Positions 1 through 7,100 of a stretch of DNA of 9,413 nucleotides are shown one piece after another. The notes beneath the pieces are model-generated. The model saw nothing but the letters and a program-made list of their open reading frames with translations. It was not told where the DNA came from and made no database searches. Within the stretch, counting starts at the first letter, position 1. Each line of letters opens with the position of its first letter. Position numbers and translations under genes: made by a program. Origin of the DNA: Candidatus Poribacteria bacterium (GTDB lineage: Bacteria > Poribacteria > WGA-4E > WGA-3G); assembly GCA_007571355.1 (NCBI GenBank), contig RKRO01000351.1, positions 1 to 9,413 of the forward strand, read 5' to 3'.

Positions 1-1
1 T

Positions 2-955
2 CGTGACAACATGGGAACAGTCTTTAGAAAGACCTCCGGGCTTGGGTATGAACGAACAACAGCCACAACCACAGCGAGGCAATCGATAGACGATGCCAAT
101 GAACCCGTATCGTATCGTATCGCGCTACTCGGTTTTCTTTTCGGATTTGTTACGTTAGTTGTATGCTTAGCAGTCGCAGGCATCACCACATGGGTCGCTG
201 TCGTGACGCTGCTCTCTATCTTTATCACATCTATTGTGCTAACTTGGATGGTCGTCAACGGCGGATTGTTGCTCGTCCAGGCTCCCTTTTTCCCATCAGA
301 ATATATTGACATTACTTTGGGGGCCAACGCTGTCGGACAGAAGAGTTTGGCGGTTCTGAGTTTCCAACGCACCTTCCTACGGGATTGGGGCGAGTTTATG
401 ATGCCGAACTTCCTGCACAGTTTCAAGGCAGCAGATGAAGTCCGACTCGCACGCCGACGCATCGTACCAATTCTGGGCATCGCAATTGTCGTCGCAATTC
501 TTATTTCTGTTTATGCCTCTTTGACACTGATATACGGCAAAGGCGCCCTCTTTTTACAGAGCTGGTCTTTTGTCACCGCCCCGAGAAACTATTTCCAACG
601 GATGAACAATCTTATCCAATTTCCTGTTGAAACAAAATGGGCTGAGGTTTACAGTATGATTGCTGGTGCTGGGTTTACTGCCTTTATGCTCTGGATGCGG
701 CAAAACTTCGTCTGGTGGTCGTTGCATCCGATCGGCTACCTGCTCGGAGCGACATATCCGCCGTTTCATCTCTGGTCGTCTATTTTAGTGGGGTGGTGCA
801 TTAAGTACACGGCACTTAAGTTCGGCGGTGCCGCAACGTATCGGAAGATTCGACCCATCGCGTTCGGCTTGATTTTCGGCGAGTACGTAATGGTCGGATT
901 ATGGATGATCGTCGGATTTTTCACAGGCATCGGTTATTTCGCGCTCCCATCGTGA
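2..955 (+). CDS. DUF6785/DUF6784-type polytopic membrane protein, C-terminal part (5' end outside window)
   Basis: The frame is open to the left edge, so this is very likely the C-terminal part of a longer protein; the first in-window ATG (11) has no convincing ribosome site. Counting from that Met, hydrophobic segments lie at about residues 37-58, 60-85, 151-174, 213-228, 254-268 and 283-308, with a polar loop rich in charged residues between 110 and 150 (ending RLARRR). The stretch with WWSLHPIGYLLG (235-246), then a Trp/Lys helix, KFGG, YRKIRP and a Gly-rich helix with FGEY matches my memory of the C-terminal DUF6784 part of DUF6785 proteins, large membrane proteins common in Poribacteria and Planctomycetes. 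Their function is unknown; a transport-like role is only inference. A probable dehydratase gene follows 62 bp downstream on the same strand, without an obvious terminator between them. Confidence 0.75.
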   Translation, partial: RDNMGTVFRKTSGLGYERTTATTTARQSIDDANEPVSYRIALLGFLFGFVTLVVCLAVAGITTWVAVVTLLSIFITSIVLTWMVVNGGLLLVQAPFFPSEYIDITLGANAVGQKSLAVLSFQRTFLRDWGEFMMPNFLHSFKAADEVRLARRRIVPILGIAIVVAILISVYASLTLIYGKGALFLQSWSFVTAPRNYFQRMNNLIQFPVETKWAEVYSMIAGAGFTAFMLWMRQNFVWWSLHPIGYLLGATYPPFHLWSSILVGWCIKYTALKFGGAATYRKIRPIAFGLIFGEYVMVGLWMIVGFFTGIGYFALPS

Positions 956-1017
956 CCTATAGAGGAACGCAAACCTGACCGCTCAAATTAAAAGGGCATC
1001 TAAGAGGACATCACATT

Positions 1018-2223
1018 ATGCACGCCAATAAAAACAAACTCACGACTCCATGGAAAGAACGTGCAAAAACGCGACACACCGTCGTCGGGATTCGGACATG
1101 GCACGTCAATTTAAACCCGCGCGCAATGCCGAGTCTCGGATTTGCTAAGGGACAGCAGTGGCGGAAACCGGCACTCCAAACGGCACACGTCGATTGGCGC
1201 GGTCCCTTCGCAACGCAAGCAGGGGCGTTAATCGTAGAGGTAACGACCGATAAGGGTTTGAAAGGATACGGTCTGGGCGGGGGCGGACTTGCAGGCGCGC
1301 TGATTATTGAGAAACATCTCCAGTACTTCGTCACCGGACGCGATCCGCTTGATGTTGAAGAGATATGGAATCATCTCTATCATATCACCTCAATTTATGG
1401 GCGGCGCGGCTTGGTGATTTATGCATTGAGCGGTATAGAACTTGCACTCGTCGACCTGTGTGGAAAGATTGTAGACGCGCCCGCCTATAGCCTCATTACG
1501 GATACGCCGCGCCTTAAAATTCCGGCGTATGCGACGGGTGCCGATGTCGGTTACTACGCAGAGAACGGATTCGCTGCCTGCAAACTACCGCTCCGCAACG
1601 GACTTGCCGAGGGTGAAGACGGATTTGGTGAGAATGTGGAGATGATACACGCAGCACGCGATTCCCTCCGCCCCGAGGTGGAATTGATGGCAGATATTTA
1701 TCTTCGTTGGGATGTAGACTACACGCTCCGTTTCGCCGAGGCAGCTGCTGATGTGACCCTCAAATGGATTGAAGAACCCATCCCGCTTGACGATTATGCA
1801 GGTATGGCACAACTTGTCCGCGAGGTCCAACCGCCCTGGATCGTCTCCGGTGAACATGAATTCACGCGATACGGGTTTCGAGAATTACTCCGTTGGAAAG
1901 CAGCAGATATGATTCAACCGGATATTAGTTGGGCGGGCGGTTTCACCGAATGCCTACGCATCGCCCGCGAAGCCGCTAAACTCAAGATCCCAACGTGGTT
2001 GCATCAAGCAGGCACCCCCTGGGGCTTACACCTCACGGCATGCCTTCCAATGCCGTGTATGGCAGAGACCTTCGGCCCCTCCCGCGACGGCGTTGAAAAC
2101 GAACTCTATCGTCGTTTACGACCTGAGCCTCGCGACGGGTTTTTCACCCTCAACGACACCCCAGGTTTCGGTGTGGATTTGGACGAAGACCTGTTAGCAG
2201 CATACACAGTAGATCGATTATAG
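1018..2223 (+). CDS. Mandelate racemase/muconate lactonizing enzyme family protein, L-rhamnonate dehydratase-like
   Basis: A 401-aa enolase-superfamily enzyme, expected to abstract the proton alpha to a carboxylate and dehydrate a sugar acid in the cytoplasm. The N-terminal capping domain spans about residues 20-150 (RGPFATQAGALIVEV at 61-75; YGRRGLVIYALSGIELAL at 127-144). The barrel follows. Expected Mg2+ ligands are D226 (LMADIY), E252 (KWIEEP) and E279 (SGEHEF); the acid/base dyad is D302 (IQPDISWAGG) and H329 (WLHQAG). These positions and the CKLPL strand end (188-192) resemble L-rhamnonate dehydratase rather than the KxK mandelate racemases. Substrate identity cannot be read from sequence; other sugar acids are possible. 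The ATG has AGAGGA 9 bases upstream (1003-1008). The first 20 residues are polar and basic and look like an extension beyond the family fold. It probably shares a transcript with the membrane protein before it. Its stop interlocks with that of the opposing gene. Confidence 0.9.
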   Translation: MHANKNKLTTPWKERAKTRHTVVGIRTWHVNLNPRAMPSLGFAKGQQWRKPALQTAHVDWRGPFATQAGALIVEVTTDKGLKGYGLGGGGLAGALIIEKHLQYFVTGRDPLDVEEIWNHLYHITSIYGRRGLVIYALSGIELALVDLCGKIVDAPAYSLITDTPRLKIPAYATGADVGYYAENGFAACKLPLRNGLAEGEDGFGENVEMIHAARDSLRPEVELMADIYLRWDVDYTLRFAEAAADVTLKWIEEPIPLDDYAGMAQLVREVQPPWIVSGEHEFTRYGFRELLRWKAADMIQPDISWAGGFTECLRIAREAAKLKIPTWLHQAGTPWGLHLTACLPMPCMAETFGPSRDGVENELYRRLRPEPRDGFFTLNDTPGFGVDLDEDLLAAYTVDRL

Positions 2224-3021
2224 GGATACAGATGTCAACTGATCGTGTGCCCAGCCACTGCAATCGCTGTGGACATAGACGATGTCATTGATGACGATAC
2301 GGCGGTTATTCGGATACTTAGCCACTAAATCATGCCCTCGGAGGTAACGACCATCATAACGTCTGAAGAAGACTGTGCGTCCACCGCCTTCGATGTATAT
2401 CTCAGCGAGTTCACCACCGTGAGGCTCGGAAATATCAACGTCTAAAATACGGAGACAGTGAAAAGTGTTTTCACCGATAGTCACATCGTAAGTGCCGGCA
2501 CCGAAACCTTGACCTTCGGTGATTCTATAGGAACCATCAGGTTGAAGTTTATACCGACCATCGTCTACAATCCGTCGTTTTAAGGGACCACCCCAGTCAT
2601 CTTCAAACCACTCGTCACCGATGGTGTAGGGGACCTGTTTCCCATCTACGACATTAACGACCGAAACCCATCTGCTATGCGTATCGTCAAGTGTTGCGTA
2701 CATCATCACCGGGGGATTTACATCGGGCCAGTCCCTCGGTGCTAACCATTCCCTAACTTGAAGTCCAACACAATCAATACCCCGAATTGTCGCAGGTGCG
2801 GTCGGCGTAATCTCTACGATTGCGTCGAGTGCCAGTGTATTGGCATCATATTCGGCCCGCAGGTGCGGTTCACCCATCTCTGGAACGGCGAACCACCATT
2901 GCAATTCTGGACAGTTCACTTCGGTGATACGATCGTCGCTTTCGACAATCTTTACGTCCGGTCGCTGCTGTGGAAACGGATGTTTTAGAATTTCATTTTT
3001 CTTTGTGGGTTTTGTGTGCAT
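2218..3021 (-). CDS. Uncharacterised 267-aa cytoplasmic protein
   Basis: I cannot assign a named family. The protein has no signal peptide or membrane segment and is rich in Trp, Asp and Tyr. Visible blocks are CPELQWWFAVPEMGEPH (37-53), IRGIDCVGLQVREW (79-92), DEWFEDDWGGPLKRR (136-150), a turn-rich stretch with DGRYKL and DGSYRIT (154-168), GENTFHCLRILDVD (183-196), GGGRTVFFRRYDGR (212-225) and a C-terminal VYVHSDCSGW (248-257). The alternating hydrophobic strands suggest a mostly beta fold. I have an unverified impression of similar unnamed proteins in Paenibacillus and Bacillus. The start is well supported: AGAAGGG at 3030-3036 lies 8 bases before the ATG. It lies 121 bp downstream of the PhyH-family gene on the same strand, with hairpins in between, so cotranscription is uncertain. 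The stop overlaps the convergent dehydratase by 6 bp. Confidence 0.85.
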   Translation of the reverse strand: MHTKPTKKNEILKHPFPQQRPDVKIVESDDRITEVNCPELQWWFAVPEMGEPHLRAEYDANTLALDAIVEITPTAPATIRGIDCVGLQVREWLAPRDWPDVNPPVMMYATLDDTHSRWVSVVNVVDGKQVPYTIGDEWFEDDWGGPLKRRIVDDGRYKLQPDGSYRITEGQGFGAGTYDVTIGENTFHCLRILDVDISEPHGGELAEIYIEGGGRTVFFRRYDGRYLRGHDLVAKYPNNRRIVINDIVYVHSDCSGWAHDQLTSVSL

Positions 3022-3061
3022 TTTATGATCCCTTCTGTAACCGTAATATTTCTGAAAAGTA

Positions 3062-3081
3062 TAATCCGTAGTCTCGGATTA
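3062..3081. repeat. Perfect 7-bp stem-loop between the PhyH gene and the 267-aa gene
   Basis: TAATCCG (3062-3068), a 6-base loop, and CGGATTA (3075-3081) form a perfect hairpin. It lies about 40 bases upstream of the 267-aa gene's start on the minus strand. On that strand it is followed by TATACTTTTC, which includes a TATACT -10-like word that overlaps the stem base, but no -35 match sits at normal spacing. It could be a weak terminator, a leader hairpin or a degenerate dispersed palindrome. Confidence 0.5.
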
Positions 3082-3096
3082 AATTCATAAAATATG

Positions 3097-3125
3097 GGAA
3101 TCACGGCTTCAGGCGTGCTGATTCC
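3097..3125 (-). terminator. Inverted repeat just downstream of the PhyH-family gene, terminator-like
   Basis: GGAATCA (3097-3103) pairs perfectly with TGATTCC (3119-3125) around a 15-base middle that can also form an alternative CACG/CGTG stem. On the minus strand it begins 18 bases after the PhyH stop codon and is followed by CATATTTTATG, which is T-rich but not a clean U-run. A partial terminator for the dioxygenase gene is the simplest reading; an intergenic palindromic repeat is the alternative. Confidence 0.4.
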
Positions 3126-3142
3126 AGACAAATAGCACTGAA

Positions 3143-3973
3143 TTAACGCTGTGCTGCAGCCTGCTTTTCCTTCATCCGTTTGACTGCATCCAATTTTGTC
3201 TGTTGCCAATCCGTCCAGTCTTTCCCGCCTTCATACCGCACGACATCGTGGATGGTTGCACGCGGTTGGTAAGTGATATAATTTCCGGTGTGCCATGCAA
3301 GATTCCGATAAACCATGAAATCTCCCGGGCCCAGATGCACCTGCACCGCTCCGGGGAACTGCCTACAATGCGCCAAGCAGTACCGTTCCGTTTCCGCATG
3401 AGATTGCCCTTCAGCAGGTTTCCGGAGCCTGGGATCACCCGTAGATTGTTCTTCACCGGGCATGTCCCACTGCCGTAGATGACTACCAGGGACGAACCAT
3501 GTACAAGAATCCGCATAAATCGCACAGTTGACCTGATTGAAGTGCCGTAAGTCGTGCCAGACTTCTGCTAACTTTGCATGGACAGTCTCATCACGGGCTT
3601 CGGGTGGCACTTCAACAACACCATCTCGGTGCCAACCGATATGCCACGGATGCTCAAGCGGTTCAACAAGGAGCCCCATGATGTCGACATGACCATGTGT
3701 GTAATCATGACCGAGCAATTTTTCGATGGCATCGCGGAGCTCCGGCAATTCTGTATAATCGTAAAAAGGCTTCAGGTCTAATTCATCGCCGTAATTGGAG
3801 AGCGGTTGAATACGTTGTGTCTGCGGTCCGTTGAGCTTGTGTGCAAGATCGCGCGCCTTCTCCGCCTCACGACGCAAATCAGTAAGCAACGATGGCGGCA
3901 CAATCCCTTGAAGAATCAGATAACCCTGTGAAAGGTACTCATCTACCATTGAATTCTGAAATTGAAATGCCAT
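3143..3973 (-). CDS. Phytanoyl-CoA dioxygenase (PhyH) family protein, Fe(II)/2-oxoglutarate-dependent
   Basis: A 276-aa protein of the PhyH family, which couples oxidation of a substrate C-H bond to decarboxylation of 2-oxoglutarate. It begins FQNSMVDEYLSQGYLILQGIVPP, the family's usual N-terminal strand-helix. The iron facial triad is visible: H115 and D117 in GWHRDG, and distal H228 in LAWHTGNY; R238 in QPRATIH is the expected 2-oxoglutarate-binding Arg. WFVPGSH (159-165) and LGPGDFMVYRN (214-224) are standard core strands. The C-terminus (255-276) is a basic, Gln/Ala-rich helix. The true substrate is unknown; such paralogues are numerous in Poribacteria and are not confined to phytanoyl-CoA. 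I chose the ATG at 3973 because AGGAT (3979-3983) precedes it and the protein starts at the conserved family boundary. An in-frame ATG at 4057 would add 28 residues encoded partly by a palindromic repeat. Confidence 0.93.
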   Translation of the reverse strand: MAFQFQNSMVDEYLSQGYLILQGIVPPSLLTDLRREAEKARDLAHKLNGPQTQRIQPLSNYGDELDLKPFYDYTELPELRDAIEKLLGHDYTHGHVDIMGLLVEPLEHPWHIGWHRDGVVEVPPEARDETVHAKLAEVWHDLRHFNQVNCAIYADSCTWFVPGSHLRQWDMPGEEQSTGDPRLRKPAEGQSHAETERYCLAHCRQFPGAVQVHLGPGDFMVYRNLAWHTGNYITYQPRATIHDVVRYEGGKDWTDWQQTKLDAVKRMKEKQAAAQR

Positions 3974-4006
3974 TGTGTATCCTATTTGTTGCCTAAACAG
4001 ATGCCT

Positions 4007-4036
4007 ATTGTAGCACAAACTTCCAGTTTGTGGCAC
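4007..4036 (-). promoter_or_regulatory. Possible sigma70-type promoter for the PhyH-family gene
   Basis: On the minus strand, GTGCCA (4031-4036, 4 of 6 to TTGACA) and TACAAT (4007-4012, 5 of 6 to TATAAT) are 18 bases apart. Initiation near position 4000 would give a leader of about 27 bases before the ATG at 3973. Nearly the whole spacer is a perfect palindrome, which would suit an operator, but the match is modest and the palindrome may be just a dispersed repeat. Confidence 0.3.
4014..4032. repeat. Perfect palindrome, 8-bp arms, upstream of the PhyH-family gene
   Basis: CACAAACT (4014-4021), TCC, AGTTTGTG (4025-4032) is a perfect inverted repeat with a 3-base loop. It sits 41 bases upstream of the PhyH start. 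Similar lines of the form 'CAAACT-TCC-AGTTTG' are, from memory, dispersed in Poribacteria and other environmental genomes, so it may be a REP-like element and not an operator. Confidence 0.7.
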
Positions 4037-4078
4037 CCTCAAGAACAATAAAAGCATTGGGAATCATAATTCTAAACC

Positions 4079-4257
4079 TTACCATCGTTTAGTATAGTAT
4101 AGTCAATAATTAAAGAAACATTTCAGGGATTGCGGACACCCACCCCTTGTAGAGGGTTTTTGATAGGGTGTTTCTTCAAGGTTCCCTCGCCCGCTGTCGC
4201 GTGTCTCCTTAATGCTGAAATCCACTATATTTTTGGGTTTTACGATAGTTTAGTTTA
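4079..4257. repeat. Imperfect direct repeat pair bounding most of the spacer
   Basis: TTACCATCGTTTAGTATA (4079-4096) and TTACGATAGTTTAGTTTA (4240-4257) match at 15 of 18 positions, 161 bp apart in the same orientation. The first copy runs into a TAGTA-TAGTA-TAG tandem tract (4090-4102). They could be relics of a short duplication, target-site-like ends or AT-rich coincidence. Confidence 0.4.
4136..4171. repeat. Nested inverted repeat between the VWA and PhyH-family genes
   Basis: ACACCC (4136-4141) pairs with GGGTGT (4166-4171), enclosing a second stem CCCT (4144-4147) / AGGG (4153-4156). On the plus strand the inner stem is followed by TTTTT (4157-4161), but no plus-strand gene ends here. 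On the minus strand there is no U-run, so it is a poor terminator for the VWA gene. Confidence 0.4.
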
Positions 4258-4260
4258 ACC

Positions 4261-6843
4261 TCAATTTCCGGGACGTATAAGATCAATTCGACGCAACGCA
4301 ATATCTATGAGCAACAGACAGAGTGCTGTAATGAGAAACGGTCGCCAAAGGTGAATCCGAAGCAGCACAGGGGCTTCAGGTGCGCGAAATGCGTCCTCCA
4401 CAGAAGCATTGAATTTTCCACCGGATGTTGCCGAGAGCTGGCTCAACAGTGATTCATCTGTAGTGTGAACAACATATTCTTCAGGATAGGAGACGACCGT
4501 TCCTGTCACTTGGGTGTTGACAATCTCACCTGCCTGTTTTTGCATGATATTAACGAAATAAGGACCCACGTCCTTCGTCGGGAAGTCGAGTTCGTAATGT
4601 CCCGGTGCACTTTGTGTAACAGCGAGTTGCTGCTTTTTAAGATTGGGGGCGATAAGAGAAATGTCGCTGTCCAATTCGTTCAGGAATTCACCTGTTTCCC
4701 CCAGCGCATCAATAGCAAGGTGCGCAGCCCCCTTCTCCTTGGTGATTTTTGCTTGAAAATTGCTGAGCGTCGTTTTCCGCATCGTATCGCGCACAAGTTG
4801 TGACCAGAACTTACCGTATCCGGGCCACTCCAGCCAATCGGCAGCCCAGCGTGCTTTCGCATCGGAGGTGAAAGCGGCAGACCTGCCCAACCCATATTGC
4901 CAACTCGCAAGCAGCGGGTCTCCACGGTCTGAAACAAGGAAGGTTTCAGCGGTAGGCCGTGGCTGCGTAGCGACGTAACCGAGGAGGAAGGGCGCGAGTT
5001 CCAAATCAATCCCACTTAAGACTTGGGTAGGTTTGATCTGTTGCGGTATAAAAGGCTCGTCAATGATCGCCGATTTAGAGGCGGTAACGGTCTCTTTCGC
5101 GAATATCTGAGGGACGTTATACGGGTCTTGGGTGAAGTATTCACGACCACCACCCCAATTCGCAAGGTTACCAAGCATGTTCATATCAGCACCACTGCCG
5201 ATACCAACCGTTGAGATAGTGATGCTCTCGCTGTGCATGGAATTTGCAATACCGTACCAGTCTCCGGGCGTAGAGTGTCCGTCACTGAGAACGATGACAT
5301 GCTTGAGTTTAGCGGCTGTCTCTGTCAGCGCAAAGTACGCCTGTTCGAGCGCAGGATAAAGGTTCGTGCCACCACCAGCAACGATGGAACCGATCTGCCC
5401 TGAAAGATACTGCTTATCAGAGGCATCGTGCATCTCCACAATCCAAAACGGAGACCCATCAAATGCAATGACCCCAATCTTATCACGTTGGCCAAGCAGC
5501 TCTACCGAGGCTCGCGCAGCTTCTTTTGCCAATTCAATTTTGATACCGCCCATACTTCCCGATTTATCAATAACAAGAACAATTGCCAGAGACGGTGTCT
5601 CCTTTTTCTTTTCTGTGTCGGTACGGACAGGCAAAATCGCTTCAATGGGCGTTTTGTAGTAGCCACCAAGTCCGAAACTGTTCTCGCCGCCCAGCATCAT
5701 GAAACCGCCGCCGAGGTCCTGAACATAAGTGCGGATGAGATCCATCTGTTTTTCAGTCAGACGGTTCGCAGGAACATCACTAAAAATTATGAGTTCATAA
5801 TTTTGTAAATCGGCAAGTTCATTCGGGACACCCAATCCGTTGCGAACATCCACGCGGATCTTAGCATCTTCAAGGACTCTTGTTAGATAGCGCGCTTGCC
5901 ACTCGTTTTCGTCAATGAGGAGGACTTTCGGTTTGCCGGTAACCGACACTATACCAAGTGCGCGGTTGTTATCATAGCGTGTGTCTTTCGTCGTCCGGCA
6001 GATCGCATCGTAAGTAAGGGTGCCGCTCTCCTCAGCACTTTCGGTGAAGATCACACGATTTTCACCCGTTTCAAGCCGAGCCTCCTGTTTCGCTACCTCA
6101 AATTTGTTCTTGAAGAGACGGACTTCTGCTACGTCTTCATGGTTGCTGTGGATAACCACTTCTACATTGAACGGAGCACCTTGTTTGACTTGCACGGGTA
6201 TATCAAGCCGCTGAACCATAACTTCCGGTTCATCACTCGGATATATCGGCACCGTGTCAATCTGTATGCCGAAGTCTTTTCCGCGAAGTGCCGTGTGAAT
6301 TGCCTCACCTTGTGTTTCAACTCCATCTGTGATGAGGACAATACGTTTGTTCGCATTTGCTGGGAAGACACCCCATGCCGTCTCAAGTGCTTGTGCGATG
6401 TTCGTCGTGTCACCCGCGTCCTCATCGGCATCCAGCCATGCTTTCTTGATTTCAGCGAGTTCCAATTCGGCATCAGGCGCGTTTTCGCTTTTCGACAATG
6501 CCTGAATTATTTCGGCTTTGTCCGTGAATGCAATAAGTCCCGCTGCCTGGTTTCTGCCTTGTAATTTCAGGGCTTCCTTAAGATAATCCTTCGTTTTCGT
6601 CAACCCATCGTCTGAGATACTATCTGAGATATCTGCCAGAAACATAACCGCTAATGTGTCATCGGTTTTTAGGTATTGGACATCTGCAACGCTCAGAATT
6701 AGCAGTAGGACGATGATCCCTCGCGTAATTAGGCTAATCACTCGCTGCGTTCTTGACAGGTCTACCAAACTGCGACGGAAACCGTAGTAGAGCAGTGGTA
6801 GTAGAAGTAGAAGGAGAAGCAAGAAAGGCCGTGCAATTTCCAT
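4261..6843 (-). CDS. Membrane-anchored protein with two VWA domains flanking a glutamine-amidotransferase-like domain
   Basis: An 860-aa inner-membrane protein. Residues 5-20 and 41-56 are two transmembrane helices separated by a short basic loop, the usual head of BatA/YfbK-like proteins. VWA domain 1 covers about 63-200, with MIDAS DISDS (71-75), TTN (146-148) and ITDG (171-174). A beta-sandwich-like region follows (205-300). Residues 305-408 (KVLLIDENEWQARYL to GGGFMMLGGENSFGLGG) resemble the class I glutamine-amidotransferase-like fold seen in COG5426-type membrane proteins; no catalytic Cys is visible. VWA domain 2 covers about 418-590, with a classic MIDAS: DKSGSMGG (426-433), GGTN (491-494) and LSDGHS (519-524). 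A last helix is at about 833-849. Both metal sites look intact, so metal-dependent protein binding in the periplasm is likely; partners are unknown. No MoxR, DUF58 or Bat neighbour is in the window. Start ATG has only a weak GAGA site (6851-6854) but a good promoter upstream. Confidence 0.92.
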   Translation of the reverse strand: MEIARPFLLLLLLLLPLLYYGFRRSLVDLSRTQRVISLITRGIIVLLLILSVADVQYLKTDDTLAVMFLADISDSISDDGLTKTKDYLKEALKLQGRNQAAGLIAFTDKAEIIQALSKSENAPDAELELAEIKKAWLDADEDAGDTTNIAQALETAWGVFPANANKRIVLITDGVETQGEAIHTALRGKDFGIQIDTVPIYPSDEPEVMVQRLDIPVQVKQGAPFNVEVVIHSNHEDVAEVRLFKNKFEVAKQEARLETGENRVIFTESAEESGTLTYDAICRTTKDTRYDNNRALGIVSVTGKPKVLLIDENEWQARYLTRVLEDAKIRVDVRNGLGVPNELADLQNYELIIFSDVPANRLTEKQMDLIRTYVQDLGGGFMMLGGENSFGLGGYYKTPIEAILPVRTDTEKKKETPSLAIVLVIDKSGSMGGIKIELAKEAARASVELLGQRDKIGVIAFDGSPFWIVEMHDASDKQYLSGQIGSIVAGGGTNLYPALEQAYFALTETAAKLKHVIVLSDGHSTPGDWYGIANSMHSESITISTVGIGSGADMNMLGNLANWGGGREYFTQDPYNVPQIFAKETVTASKSAIIDEPFIPQQIKPTQVLSGIDLELAPFLLGYVATQPRPTAETFLVSDRGDPLLASWQYGLGRSAAFTSDAKARWAADWLEWPGYGKFWSQLVRDTMRKTTLSNFQAKITKEKGAAHLAIDALGETGEFLNELDSDISLIAPNLKKQQLAVTQSAPGHYELDFPTKDVGPYFVNIMQKQAGEIVNTQVTGTVVSYPEEYVVHTTDESLLSQLSATSGGKFNASVEDAFRAPEAPVLLRIHLWRPFLITALCLLLIDIALRRIDLIRPGN

Positions 6844-6888
6844 AATTTTATCTCAGTAGCGTCGTAGGCTGCGTCTATCGTTTTCACT

Positions 6889-6918
6889 ATAATATCACAA
6901 GGCATTCTTGTATGTCAA
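6889..6918 (-). promoter_or_regulatory. Sigma70-like promoter of the double-VWA gene
   Basis: On the minus strand TTGACA (6913-6918, 6 of 6) and TATTAT (6889-6894, 5 of 6) are separated by 18 bases. Transcription would start near 6881, giving a leader of about 38 bases before the ATG at 6843. This is the best promoter match in the window. Confidence 0.65.
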
Positions 6919-6938
6919 CCGATTACATATCGACTCAC

Positions 6939-6952
6939 TGCATTTGAATGCA
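6939..6952. repeat. Short inverted repeat upstream of the VWA promoter
   Basis: TGCATT (6939-6944) and AATGCA (6947-6952) are perfect inverted arms with a 2-base centre. It lies about 20 bases upstream of the VWA -35 box, where an activator site could sit, but a palindrome this short is not strong evidence. Confidence 0.3.
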
Positions 6953-7100
6953 CATAGCAACGTTATTTACCCGCATTTCAAGATCAAATCCCTATAATGC
7001 CAATGCCACTAAGTTAGAATCGGATGTTAGGTTTTTCAGCCAAAACAGCAGGGGCGTTAGATTGGAAAAACGCAGAAAACTCGCCATAATTTAAAAATTC

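Larger units (their letters stand above)
3974..4260. other. 287-bp spacer between the VWA gene and the PhyH-family gene
   Basis: No coding sequence is convincing here. The spacer holds, from left to right: the PhyH ribosome site and a possible promoter, a perfect palindrome (4014-4032), a TAGTA tandem tract (4090-4102), an imperfect direct repeat pair (4079-4096 and 4240-4257), and a nested inverted repeat (4136-4171). It must contain the end of the VWA transcript, but no classic minus-strand terminator with a U-run is visible. Confidence 0.7.

Noticed and set aside
106..120. Three tandem CGTAT units in the membrane protein gene
   Set aside because: Only 15 bases, a non-triplet unit within coding sequence; no sign of function or instability.
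3974..4057. 28-codon upstream extension of the PhyH-family gene to an ATG at 4057
   Set aside because: The added residues are encoded across a perfect palindrome and a likely promoter, do not resemble the family, and the ATG at 3973 has its own ribosome site.
4136..4161. Rho-independent terminator on the plus strand
   Set aside because: The stem is only 4 bp, and no plus-strand gene ends upstream for more than 1.9 kb.
5896..6564. 222-codon plus-strand frame inside the VWA gene
   Set aside because: It is antisense to a fully recognisable VWA domain, has no ribosome site and a Cys/Phe-rich composition typical of a shadow frame.
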